A stretch of DNA of 34,906 bases from an uncultured Bacilli bacterium (GTDB lineage Bacteria > Bacillota_I > Bacilli_A > RF39 > UBA660), in the NCBI GenBank assembly GCA_949505625.1, contig CATBQD010000015.1, positions 1 through 34,906 on the forward strand. Reading direction: 5' to 3'. Positions 1-7,480 of this stretch are shown here, in pieces. The position numbers and the translations under genes were made by a program. Every line of letters begins with the position of its first letter. Within the stretch, counting starts at the first letter, position 1. The notes under the pieces were generated by a model. It saw nothing but the letters and a program-made list of their open reading frames with translations. It did no database searches and had not been told where the DNA came from.

Positions 1-49
1 CTTCACTAGTATTATTCTACATAACATATTTATAATCCTTCCTTTTTAT

Positions 50-80
50 AAAAAAAAATCAGATTTCTGATTTTTCACTC
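50..80 (-). terminator. Intrinsic terminator of the PRTase-SLOG operon
   Basis: Read on the minus strand, AATCAG / CTGATT form a stem around a short AAAT loop, followed by a run of eight U. The stem overlaps the last codons and the stop of the SLOG gene, so it closes the two-gene operon. Confidence 0.75.
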
Positions 81-598
81 AATAATTGAACTGCTTTTTC
101 CAGAGCTTCTTCTGGAGTAGTAGCTACTTCACATTTTAGTCTTTTGCGATCATCTATATATTCCCCTGCTAATTTAGAGGCCCAGCCTCCAAATTGATCA
201 ATCACTACAATTGGAATCCCTGCTTGATATGCAATCGCCATTTCAGTAAGCGTTCCTGAACCACCACTAATTGCAATAATCACATCACAGCTTAGCACAA
301 GAGAAAATTCTCTTCCACCTCCGATTTCAAGTCCACAAGGAATTAAAACAGTTGGTCTAAATTCACCATAAACTTCTTTTTTCTTTCCTCCTGTTACTCC
401 TACTGTAATACCGCCATTTCTACTTGCTTCCATAGCTGCATTTGTTGATAAAGAACTGTATTCTTTTTCAGCTCCATATACAAGTATATTCCCACTTTTA
501 GCAATTAACTCACCTAATTTTTTAGCAAAACTTTCAGCATCCTTACTATAATTCAAATCTGCTGCAGATCCCATAACTCCTATTTGTAATTTTCTCAT
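59..598 (-). CDS. TIGR00725-type SLOG (LOG/lysine decarboxylase-like) protein
   Basis: A 179-residue Rossmann-type protein of the SLOG superfamily. The signature is SGGSGTLTE at residues 111-119, the counterpart of the PGGxGTxxE motif of LOG phosphoribohydrolases with Ser in place of the first Pro. GGGRE at about 93-97 supplies an Arg in the expected place. Family members bind or cleave nucleotide-type ligands; the substrate here is unknown. It is the second gene of an operon: its ATG overlaps the stop of the phosphoribosyltransferase gene in an ATGA arrangement, so translation is probably coupled. A PRTase next to a LOG-like hydrolase suggests that both act on a nucleoside monophosphate or PRPP-linked compound, which is inference. 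Expression should be controlled by the leader attenuator at 1557-1697. It ends at an intrinsic terminator and uses UGA as stop. Confidence 0.85.
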   Translation of the reverse strand: MRKLQIGVMGSAADLNYSKDAESFAKKLGELIAKSGNILVYGAEKEYSSLSTNAAMEASRNGGITVGVTGGKKKEVYGEFRPTVLIPCGLEIGGGREFSLVLSCDVIIAISGGSGTLTEMAIAYQAGIPIVVIDQFGGWASKLAGEYIDDRKRLKCEVATTPEEALEKAVQLLSEKSEI

Positions 599-1512
599 TT
601 TCTCATCATTCCTCTCTCTAATACTTTTACTACTGGTTCTTCTAATGGAGCATTCATTATAACTTCTGGTAATTCTTTCACATAAATAGTCTTTTTAAGA
701 CTTTTCCACAATTCTATAGAACGTCTAATACAACCATCAGAAAAATAAATTTCTTGTTCTTTTGGTATAGAAGCCCTCTCTACTGGATTTCCAAATGGTA
801 CAAAATATGGTGCTTTATAAACAAATCCATTCTTTCCTTTAATTGAAATCCCAGACTGCGCTACTCCAAAATAAAAATCTCTTTCACAAATCTGATCAAT
901 CACTTCTTCTCCCATTACATAGCCGCATTTTAAACCGAGGGGTAAAACAGAGTTGAAATAATCATAAGAAGCAATTGTAGATATTGCGCTTCTAACTCCC
1001 ATTACAGCAATTCCTCTTTCTAGAAACTTCTTTGTAACTGTTCTTAATACGGTTCCACTAAATGCCACATCATCCATTAAAATAATTGCTCTTTGTTGCA
1101 TCTCTTTTAATCTCCTAGAAATATTATCAATCTGATTATCAACATCTCTATTATCATCTACATTATTTCTAGAAACTAGTTCTTTTGAACCATCTAATCT
1201 AGTACAATCTAAAAACATTAAATTTTGATTATCAACTGTTACATAGATTTTATCTAATGTAATAATTGGATATTTTCCATAAACATCACTCGCAGATTCT
1301 AACATACTAGAAACCATTTCTTTTTCAGATATAATTTTCACTTTTTTATCAAATATCTTATTTACATCTTTTTTAAAATCTTCTCTTACTGCTTCAATTG
1401 TAGAATTATCAGGAATTCCAATACTTTCATAATTAAAATCTAATGCATTGTTTCCATTTAAAATTCTTTTAATATCATCACTAAATACGATTCCTTCTTT
1501 TATTGTTTCCAT
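595..1512 (-). CDS. Phosphoribosyltransferase-domain protein
   Basis: A 305-residue protein whose middle carries a type I phosphoribosyltransferase PRPP loop: a hydrophobic strand followed by DDVAFSGT at residues 147-154, preceded by AIILM. The two acidic residues and the SGT turn fit the PRPP-binding consensus. A C-terminal part of about 100 residues and an N-terminal part of about 80 residues match nothing I recognise, so the accepting base or acceptor is unknown. It resembles the stand-alone PRTase domains seen in stress-type operons rather than a known salvage enzyme. The start is ATG 1512 with GGAG five bases upstream. It is the first gene of an operon with the SLOG gene (4-nt overlap). 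Upstream lie a consensus promoter, a 16-codon leader ORF and a terminator/antiterminator pair. The operon also sits directly behind the MoxR-transglutaminase genes, whose transcripts would have to pass the same attenuator. Confidence 0.7.
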   Translation of the reverse strand: METIKEGIVFSDDIKRILNGNNALDFNYESIGIPDNSTIEAVREDFKKDVNKIFDKKVKIISEKEMVSSMLESASDVYGKYPIITLDKIYVTVDNQNLMFLDCTRLDGSKELVSRNNVDDNRDVDNQIDNISRRLKEMQQRAIILMDDVAFSGTVLRTVTKKFLERGIAVMGVRSAISTIASYDYFNSVLPLGLKCGYVMGEEVIDQICERDFYFGVAQSGISIKGKNGFVYKAPYFVPFGNPVERASIPKEQEIYFSDGCIRRSIELWKSLKKTIYVKELPEVIMNAPLEEPVVKVLERGMMRK

Positions 1513-1556
1513 ATAATCTCCTTCTTTCTAATATCATCATATGGTGCCTATAAAAA

Positions 1557-1582
1557 AACTATACAGTTTTACCTGTATAGTT
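1557..1582 (-). terminator. Leader (attenuator) terminator upstream of the PRTase gene
   Basis: On the minus strand a perfect 10-bp stem (AACTATACAG / CTGTATAGTT, loop of 6) is followed by seven U (A-run at 1552-1558). It lies 45 bp before the PRTase start codon and downstream of a leader ORF, so it acts inside the transcript leader. It can also stop transcripts from the MoxR-transglutaminase operon, which has no other visible terminator. Confidence 0.85.
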
Positions 1583-1656
1583 TGGTTTCATACAGGCAAC
1601 AAGCACCACAAATAGCACTTGTTACCTACAACAATAATTGTCGTATTTACAAGTGC
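1572..1656 (-). promoter_or_regulatory. Antiterminator and competing stems of the leader attenuator
   Basis: Segments in transcript order: S1 GCACTTGT (1649-1656, containing the last codons of the leader ORF), S2 starting GGTAACAAG with ACAAGTGC (1615-1626), S3 CTTGTTGCCTGTAT (1590-1603), S4 ATACAGG (1572-1578, the promoter-proximal arm of the terminator), S5 the distal terminator arm. S1:S2 is a perfect 8-bp match, S2:S3 pairs over 9 bp with one G-U, S3:S4 over 7-10 bp, and S4:S5 is the terminator. S1:S2 with S3:S4 gives readthrough; S2:S3 with S4:S5 gives termination. A further 8-bp hairpin (1627-1645) sits in the S1:S2 loop just after the leader stop codon. The pairings are seen directly; the mechanism is inferred. 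Confidence 0.75.
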
Positions 1657-1697
1657 AGATTATTATGATGATGTTGTCTATTTATTTGTTTTAACAT
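1647..1697 (-). CDS. Histidine-rich leader peptide (16 aa) of the attenuator
   Basis: A short ORF encoding MLKQINRQHHHNNLHL. It begins at ATG 1697 with a strong Shine-Dalgarno, AAGGGAG (1704-1710), six bases upstream, and ends at TAA 1647-1649. Four of 16 codons are His, three in a row, followed by two Asn codons. It starts about 18 nt after the predicted transcription start of a perfect sigma-A promoter, and its last three codons lie inside stem segment S1. Ribosome position on it should therefore decide which hairpins form. A ribosome stalled on the first His codons would leave S1 free and favour antitermination; one resting at the stop would cover S1 and favour termination. It could sense His-tRNA charging, general translation or a ribosome-targeting drug. 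No homologue is known to me. Confidence 0.7.
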   Translation of the reverse strand: MLKQINRQHHHNNLHL

Positions 1698-1721
1698 AAC
1701 AATCTCCCTTTCATGACTACG

Positions 1722-1750
1722 ATTATAAATAATTATTTTAAATTTGTCAA
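1722..1750 (-). promoter_or_regulatory. Consensus sigma-A promoter of the leader/PRTase-SLOG operon
   Basis: TTGACA (1745-1750), a 17-bp spacer and TATAAT (1722-1727), both hexamers perfect. It overlaps the last codons and the stop of the transglutaminase gene and predicts a start near 1715, five bases before the leader ORF's Shine-Dalgarno. A perfect promoter followed by a conditional terminator is typical of attenuation control. Confidence 0.85.
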
Positions 1751-4561
1751 ATTTTTTTGAAAAACTTTTTGAATTTCTTTTGGATGCTCTCTCATAAATG
1801 GAATCTGATCAATTAATATGAGCGCCGCTTTTAGTTCTTCCTTCGTTAAATCACTCTCACTTAATCGCCTTTTTAATTCTTTTAAATCTTCTAGTGTAAA
1901 TCCACTAAATTCTTCATTTATGATATGAAAAGTTTCTAACAAATCTCTTGATATAGGAATATGAGTTCCACCATACATTTCTTCTTTTAACTTCGCATAA
2001 TTTAATTCAAAATGTTCTTCACTAAATATTTTTTCCAATTTCTTTGTTGCAAAAGAAAATTTGATTCTTTTTCCAAATAATTTATAATTTAAATATGCAA
2101 TAAGAGCAATAATAAGTGTCTGTGGCAAATGATTTTTTAATCCCCAACTCAATATTTTTTTATCAAATTCTTCTTTCTCTTGTGATGGTGTTAAATCAAC
2201 AATTTGTCCTTCTGAATTCATTGCCCAAGCATGAGCTTCACTTTCTGTTATTGTATTATCATCGGAATTATAAAAACCCACTGTATAAATAAGATCATCA
2301 TCTACTCCAACCGCTAAAGCTGCTGCCATATTACAAATAAGAGAGTCCAATGAAGCAATTGTTTTATAAAATTCTATTTCTTCTAATTCTTGAATCTTTT
2401 TTGACAAATGAGCATCTTCTATTGGGGTAAGCGAATATAGTTTTCCTTTTATTTCGCTAAAAATCTCATAATCTGAAGCCGATGATTCTAAGCCTAAACC
2501 AGAAATAATTGCAGCTTTCACTTCTTCTGAAGAATGTTCTATATATGTTCTTTCTTTTGGCATATCACCAACAAAACTATTTTGCCTCTTTTTTGAAATA
2601 CCATAAGTACAACAAACTTGTGGTTTTTCCATCAAACGTAGCACAGCATAATACGACTCGTATTCACTAGGACGACTTACTAGAGTTCTTCCATCTTTAG
2701 AATAAATCTGGACTGTTTTTTCTGGATCATCAAAATCTGTAATTTTAATATTTGTAATTACATAATCATTTCCTACTGGATAAAGATATTTTTTTAACAT
2801 TAGTTGATCATCAATCATCGTAGCTTCTAAATCGCTTAATGAAATTCTATATTCTACACTAAATAATGGTTCCACTTCTTCTATGGCATCAAAATCAATA
2901 CAACCACTTTCCATCTGATATGTTAATTGACCATCTTCATAAGATGCCGAAACAGCATATTGATTCGCATAATAGAGAGGTAATGGTCCTTCTATAAGTG
3001 GCGTTATCTCTGCAACAAGCCGATTCTCATCTTGATTTTGTGATGCATCTCCTGTTTTATTGTCTAAAGATTTAGAATCCGCTGAACTTCCTATTTCAGC
3101 TGAAGAAGATCCTGCTAAATCACTCAATATATTCTTCAGATAACTAAAATCAAAATCACGAATTTTATCAGCTAGTTTTACCAAACTATCATATTCATAT
3201 TGAAACGATTGTACATAAGGAGATACAATCCAATTTATTGTATTTTGAGCAACCGACGAATCTTTATTTCCTAAACAATATTGTTGAAACAAATCAAATG
3301 ATGATCCAGTTATCCATATCATCAAAAGTAAAGCCGCTGTCATATAAATACTTTGGAGTGTACTCATTATTTGTCTCGAATATTTATCGTCTTTTGTATA
3401 TAATCCTGGAATCTTTCTTATTTTATGTTTTCTTTTCTCTTGATACTTTCCATAAATATAATCATAAAAACTTTTACTGTTTTGTTTTTTAGAATGAGTC
3501 TGATTAGCACATTGACATAAATAAAGATGTAGTGCTGTAACACTCAATAACTCCTGATTATCATTTTTTAAATTTTTTTGTTTTATAAGACTTTCATAAT
3601 TTAATATTCCCAAATAATCATATAAATCCATAACTTGATTTCCGATCACTTCACCATTGGAATTTTTTAGATTTACACTCACGAATCGACCTTTTATTGT
3701 AACATTTTGAAAAACTTTGCCGTTTACTTTCTCTTTATAAACACTATCACTATTGATTAGATAAGTTAACCGTTGTTCAACAATTCTTCTTAGTTTTTTT
3801 AAATCTTCATTTAACGAAAATTGTCTTACTGCTTTTTCTATCACTCGATCACTAATATCTTCAGAAAGACTCATTATTCTTTTTTTATCTATTTTAAAAG
3901 CCTCTAATTGCTGAATTAATTTTCTTAAATCATTAGTGTTCAATATCAATAATGAAGTATAAATCTCAGACTTTATATTATAGCCTTCTTCTATGAGACA
4001 ATCGTCAACCAATTTTTCTCCATGGCAATCCAATAAATTTTCCATACTAGCTGCGAAAAAGTTGCTTAGATCAACTTCTGGAAATTGATCAAGAATATCA
4101 ATTTCCCTCAATAAAATATTCTGAATTCCATGTAGGTCACAAAAGTGTAAAATCTTTTTTAAATTATCGATATAATGTTCCAAACGAATGTCGCCATTTT
4201 CTTCATAAAAGATTGCAAATGATTCTAGGTTAAAAATATTTTCTAAATCATTACGATGTTTCTTGAACGAAGAAAATCTTTTTGGCTTCCAAATATCTAT
4301 ATTTACTCCCAGAATTTGACGAATCTGATTTTGAGCATTTCTCACTTTCTCTATAGGAGAATATAAAGATCTAATTTTTTCATATATCATTACTCCAACA
4401 TATAAAATTCTAGAAAATAATAAAATGTTTGTTTTTATAAAAGATCTTCCAATATGCATCGTGTCTGATGAAACGCCTTCTTTAAGTGCTATAGCATCAT
4501 ATAAGTCCCCATTTTGGTTAATAATCTCTAGACATTGCTTTACTTTTTCATAATCATTCAT
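1733..4561 (-). CDS. Large membrane protein with external transglutaminase-like domain
   Basis: 942 residues. A long N-terminal region (1-400, probably cytoplasmic, charged, no domain recognised) leads to a membrane segment at about 402-424. An external part of about 385 residues follows, then a second membrane segment near 812-828 and a charged helical cytoplasmic tail. The end of the external part has the transglutaminase-like Cys-His-Asp set: C743 in LICNMAAALA, H777 in EAHAW and D789 in VDLTPS, in the order and spacing of the family. The gene lies 14 bp downstream of a MoxR ATPase gene, as TgpA-type transglutaminase membrane proteins do, but the DUF58 protein normally found with them is absent. 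It may remodel or crosslink surface proteins with MoxR assistance; this is inferred. The start is ATG 4561 with AAAGGAA upstream. Confidence 0.7.
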   Translation of the reverse strand: MNDYEKVKQCLEIINQNGDLYDAIALKEGVSSDTMHIGRSFIKTNILLFSRILYVGVMIYEKIRSLYSPIEKVRNAQNQIRQILGVNIDIWKPKRFSSFKKHRNDLENIFNLESFAIFYEENGDIRLEHYIDNLKKILHFCDLHGIQNILLREIDILDQFPEVDLSNFFAASMENLLDCHGEKLVDDCLIEEGYNIKSEIYTSLLILNTNDLRKLIQQLEAFKIDKKRIMSLSEDISDRVIEKAVRQFSLNEDLKKLRRIVEQRLTYLINSDSVYKEKVNGKVFQNVTIKGRFVSVNLKNSNGEVIGNQVMDLYDYLGILNYESLIKQKNLKNDNQELLSVTALHLYLCQCANQTHSKKQNSKSFYDYIYGKYQEKRKHKIRKIPGLYTKDDKYSRQIMSTLQSIYMTAALLLMIWITGSSFDLFQQYCLGNKDSSVAQNTINWIVSPYVQSFQYEYDSLVKLADKIRDFDFSYLKNILSDLAGSSSAEIGSSADSKSLDNKTGDASQNQDENRLVAEITPLIEGPLPLYYANQYAVSASYEDGQLTYQMESGCIDFDAIEEVEPLFSVEYRISLSDLEATMIDDQLMLKKYLYPVGNDYVITNIKITDFDDPEKTVQIYSKDGRTLVSRPSEYESYYAVLRLMEKPQVCCTYGISKKRQNSFVGDMPKERTYIEHSSEEVKAAIISGLGLESSASDYEIFSEIKGKLYSLTPIEDAHLSKKIQELEEIEFYKTIASLDSLICNMAAALAVGVDDDLIYTVGFYNSDDNTITESEAHAWAMNSEGQIVDLTPSQEKEEFDKKILSWGLKNHLPQTLIIALIAYLNYKLFGKRIKFSFATKKLEKIFSEEHFELNYAKLKEEMYGGTHIPISRDLLETFHIINEEFSGFTLEDLKELKRRLSESDLTKEELKAALILIDQIPFMREHPKEIQKVFQKNLTNLK

Positions 4562-4575
4562 ATTTATTATTCCTT

Positions 4576-5493
4576 TTATGATCTTTTGATAGATAATATT
4601 TTATTTTTTACTTCGTCAAACTTATCTAACACCAATTTATCTCCAATATCAGCAACACTTTGATCAATTCTATGCATATAAATATAATTAATAAAATCGA
4701 TAAGATCAGATGGCAAAATTATATTTCTTCCATTTCTAAGTGCTGTTAACTTGGCCAATTTTAAAGCAAATTTATGAGCTCTGATATTAGAACCACCAAA
4801 CAATCTTTGATTATCAAGTTCCATAGAGTCAATAAAATTAAATATTTTCATCATAACATCTTCATCTGCTTGATTGATTGGAAAATTAGAAACGGCATGT
4901 GCTGTTTCTACTAATTCATCTAACTCTAAATGACTTTCTGTTTCTGGTTTGAAATCACTAAAAAATAAAATTCGTTTTTCTGCATTAGTCAAATCTTCAA
5001 AATATACATTGACATCAAATCGATCATAAACTGCTTGAGGGACATTAAAAATTCCTGCTATATCTGCACTATTTTGAGTAGCAAATACATAAAAGTCTCT
5101 AAATTTATATTTTTCACCATTGATACTCATTTGTTTTTCTGCAAATAATTCAATAAAAATTGATTGCAATTTTCCGCTTGCACGATTAAATTCATCTACT
5201 TGTAACAATTGCATATTTTGTTTATTTTTTAATTGTTCCTGTACATCACTTGGAATCATATCTGATGTAATAGAAATACGTTCTGCATCAAAACTTGTAG
5301 CAAAGAAATTTGAAATAGTTGTTTTTCCTACTCCTGTATTTCCTGTCATTAAAATTTTACTATTAGTATCACAAAGAATAGAAGATACAATCGCTTTTTT
5401 AGCTTTTTTCTGACCAACTAAAACTTGATCTAATGAAGAAAGCGTAGAATGATAAATCTCTGCTACTCTTTCAATTTCCTTTTTCGTTATCAT
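4576..5493 (-). CDS. MoxR-family AAA+ ATPase
   Basis: 305 residues with the MoxR motif order: Walker A GNTGVGKTT (about 51-59), Walker B LLQVDEFNRA with D100 and E101, sensor 1 FATQNS (N141), and the MoxR-typical VPQAVYDRFD with Arg158 as the likely arginine finger. A helical lid domain follows. MoxR ATPases act as chaperone-like remodelers for von Willebrand-type or membrane partners. Here the only partner in the operon is the transglutaminase-like membrane protein directly downstream. The start is ATG 5493 with AAGGGGGA upstream. A strong promoter with an extended -10 precedes it. Confidence 0.9.
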   Translation of the reverse strand: MITKKEIERVAEIYHSTLSSLDQVLVGQKKAKKAIVSSILCDTNSKILMTGNTGVGKTTISNFFATSFDAERISITSDMIPSDVQEQLKNKQNMQLLQVDEFNRASGKLQSIFIELFAEKQMSINGEKYKFRDFYVFATQNSADIAGIFNVPQAVYDRFDVNVYFEDLTNAEKRILFFSDFKPETESHLELDELVETAHAVSNFPINQADEDVMMKIFNFIDSMELDNQRLFGGSNIRAHKFALKLAKLTALRNGRNIILPSDLIDFINYIYMHRIDQSVADIGDKLVLDKFDEVKNKILSIKRS

Positions 5494-5519
5494 AATTATC
5501 CCCCTTTTTGGTACCCGTT

Positions 5520-5549
5520 ATAATAACATATCAAGGTACTAACTGTCAA
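5520..5549 (-). promoter_or_regulatory. Promoter of the moxR-transglutaminase operon
   Basis: TTGACA (5544-5549), an 18-bp spacer and TATTAT (5520-5525) with a TGn extension. The -10 region is embedded in the palindrome GTTATAATAAC (5517-5527) and framed by two GGTAC repeats (5510-5514 and 5535-5539), which could be an operator. Confidence 0.65.
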
Positions 5550-5582
5550 TCAATAATTCAATATACAAAACTTCAAATAAAA

Positions 5583-5607
5583 AAAATTGTAGCCATGTAC
5601 AATTTTA
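5583..5607 (-). terminator. Intrinsic terminator after the NUDIX gene
   Basis: AAAATTGTA / TACAATTTT form a 9-bp stem around a 6-nt loop, continuing into a U-rich tract on the minus strand. It overlaps the stop codon of the NUDIX gene and separates it from the moxR promoter. Confidence 0.75.
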
Positions 5608-6222
5608 TTTTTTCACTTTTTCTAGAGGACGTTCTTTCTGATAATGTTTTTGTATATATCGATGAGCTTTGGCTAATGCAATATAAGAATTCGCATCTTT
5701 CAAATATCCATCTTCAACTAATTCTGATAGAAAGGAATATGGAACTTCGATTCCTTTCATAAATTCTCCTTTATCTAATTTCTGTTCATACCTTTTTTGA
5801 CATCCTAATGCCAAAAATACATCTACATCTTGTCTAATACTACCAGGATCCTGATAATGACTTCCTAAAGAAATTAGTTTTGTAGGAGCATAGCCAGTTT
5901 CTTCGGCCAATTCCCTAATTCCAGCTTCTTCACTTTTTTCTCCTAATTCCCAATATCCTGCTGGCAATTCTAAAAGTGCACCTTCTTTTGATAACGCTAC
6001 TGTTTGAACTACCAAAACAACATTTCCACTATTTGTAATTGGAACAACTACAGTCGCCTTTTTCTTATCAATGTATTCTCTGGTTTGTAACGTCCCATTT
6101 GGAAATAAAAACTGCCTAGATTTAATAGTATAAAATCCTTCTCCATTCTTTATTTCTCCATGAGGTTTTGCCTTGCAATATTCTAGTAAAGCATCTAATT
6201 CTTGTTTTGTATTCACTATCAT
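5605..6222 (-). CDS. NUDIX hydrolase, ADP-ribose pyrophosphatase-like
   Basis: 205 residues from the chosen start. A complete Nudix box is visible: AGYWELGEKSEEAG followed by IRELAEETGY, matching Gx5Ex7REUxEExGU. The LELPAGYWE context and size fit the ADP-ribose/sugar-nucleotide diphosphatase branch (NudF-like); the substrate is not proven. An in-frame TTG at 6255 could extend it by 11 residues. I chose ATG 6222 because GAAAGGAAG lies eight bases before it and the extension has no ribosome site and abuts the stop of the upstream PepC-like gene (6256). It is the last gene of a co-directional run and ends at an intrinsic terminator. Confidence 0.9.
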   Translation of the reverse strand: MIVNTKQELDALLEYCKAKPHGEIKNGEGFYTIKSRQFLFPNGTLQTREYIDKKKATVVVPITNSGNVVLVVQTVALSKEGALLELPAGYWELGEKSEEAGIRELAEETGYAPTKLISLGSHYQDPGSIRQDVDVFLALGCQKRYEQKLDKGEFMKGIEVPYSFLSELVEDGYLKDANSYIALAKAHRYIQKHYQKERPLEKVKK

Positions 6223-6255
6223 AAAATATCTTCCTTTCAAATTTTCATAAATCAA

Positions 6256-7458
6256 TTATTCCAAATAAGATTTATGTATGATTAATGTGATTACACAATG
6301 TTCTAAAAAAGAGTTTGTCATAATTAAATGTCCATGGAATTCTCCATGTTTTCCAAAACTATTATCTACTTTTAATTGAATAAGATTTCCATTTTTTTCA
6401 AGTGCTCCAGTAATACACATTGCATGATCATAATTAATAGCATCTAATAATAACTTTGGATTCTTATTTAATTTCTTTATATTCAATAACTGAGAAAAAT
6501 CATATAGTTGATCATCTAATATATTGATATCATAATCTAGTGTTGTTGATTCTTCTGAAGAAAACCAAATACTGATATTATCTTTTAATTGTTTTATAAT
6601 AGCTTCTTTTATTTTCTCTATTGGTAAATGTAATATTTTTTCAGTGTCATTTAAATAAATATTTGGAAGAAAAGAATAACTTTGAAAAAAAATATCTTTT
6701 TGATATGGAGTCACAGTTATATATTCTTCTAAATCATCTTTTAGATATTGATTTTTAAATTCTAATGGAGTATAAATTTTTCCTTCATGTTCTAAATTCA
6801 TAGGAGGAGTCCCATAAACTTTTGATAAAAATTCAAATACTTCATACATTAATTCTTCTTTTTTCTGCAATCTTTCTAATTTTGAATTTAGTTTAAGGAG
6901 AGCAACTGCATCTCCCTTTATTTTATTTTTTAAAAGTTCAATTGTGAGAAAATCATTGTAATTAGAATCTAATTCTTTCATATCTTCGGCTAGAACTATA
7001 CCATATTTTTTTACAATCTCTCTACAAGAATGAAAAGTTCCAAAACTTCCTATATAAAAATTGACTTTATTCATAATGAATTCTAAAGATAGATTATCAC
7101 AATCTATTAAAACATTATATAAAGAATTGACTTTTTCTAGCTTATCATAAAAATTAATATAATTAGAGGATAAATCCAGATTTGTTATATCTAAATCGGT
7201 ATTTTTTCTTAATATATCTTTTACAACTCTAAGAAACGCAAAAATATTGCATTGATAACTTCCTAGTTGATTATATATTTTGCACTCAGGAACCTCAATA
7301 TTGAATGTAAAATTAAAGTCATTGACCATACAATCATTGATACTTGCTTTAAAAATCCCTTGCGCTCTTATTTTGGATTCTATTTCTGCATTTTTCTTAT
7401 CCTCAAAATACCTACTATGAAATTTTAATATTTCATTATTTGTTACTTCTGTTTTCAA
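6256..7458 (-). CDS. Divergent aminopeptidase C / bleomycin hydrolase-like (C1B) protease
   Basis: 400 residues, somewhat shorter than typical PepC (about 440). The papain-type catalytic elements are in order: Gln64 and Cys70 in NQLGSYQCNIFAF (PepC has NQxxSGRCWLFA), His345 in NYDHAMCITGA and Asn366 in LKVDNSFGKHG. The end SFLEHCVITLIIHKSYLE corresponds to the PepC C-terminal strand. The triad is intact, but the usual SGRCW is replaced by SYQCN, so this is a distant member. PepC enzymes are cytosolic hexameric aminopeptidases that trim peptides. The start is a TTG at 7458 behind AGGAG with 8-base spacing; no in-frame ATG lies near, and an upstream ATG runs into a stop. It follows the TudS-like gene by 22 bp. 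Confidence 0.75.
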   Translation of the reverse strand: MKTEVTNNEILKFHSRYFEDKKNAEIESKIRAQGIFKASINDCMVNDFNFTFNIEVPECKIYNQLGSYQCNIFAFLRVVKDILRKNTDLDITNLDLSSNYINFYDKLEKVNSLYNVLIDCDNLSLEFIMNKVNFYIGSFGTFHSCREIVKKYGIVLAEDMKELDSNYNDFLTIELLKNKIKGDAVALLKLNSKLERLQKKEELMYEVFEFLSKVYGTPPMNLEHEGKIYTPLEFKNQYLKDDLEEYITVTPYQKDIFFQSYSFLPNIYLNDTEKILHLPIEKIKEAIIKQLKDNISIWFSSEESTTLDYDINILDDQLYDFSQLLNIKKLNKNPKLLLDAINYDHAMCITGALEKNGNLIQLKVDNSFGKHGEFHGHLIMTNSFLEHCVITLIIHKSYLE

Positions 7459-7480
7459 ACAATCATCTCCTAAATTTATA

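Noticed and set aside
59-1512. UGA read as Trp (Mycoplasma-type code)
   Set aside because: UGA ends both the SLOG and PRTase genes in sensible places and Trp is encoded by UGG throughout, so the standard bacterial code applies.
1557-1715. T-box riboswitch before the PRTase gene
   Set aside because: The leader is only about 160 nt, there is no T-box core sequence or Stem I layout, and a well-placed leader ORF plus ribosome site explains the structure better.
3238-5762. Plus-strand ORFs at 3238-3492, 5120-5413 and 5508-5762
   Set aside because: They are antisense to the transglutaminase, MoxR and NUDIX genes and have no supporting signals.
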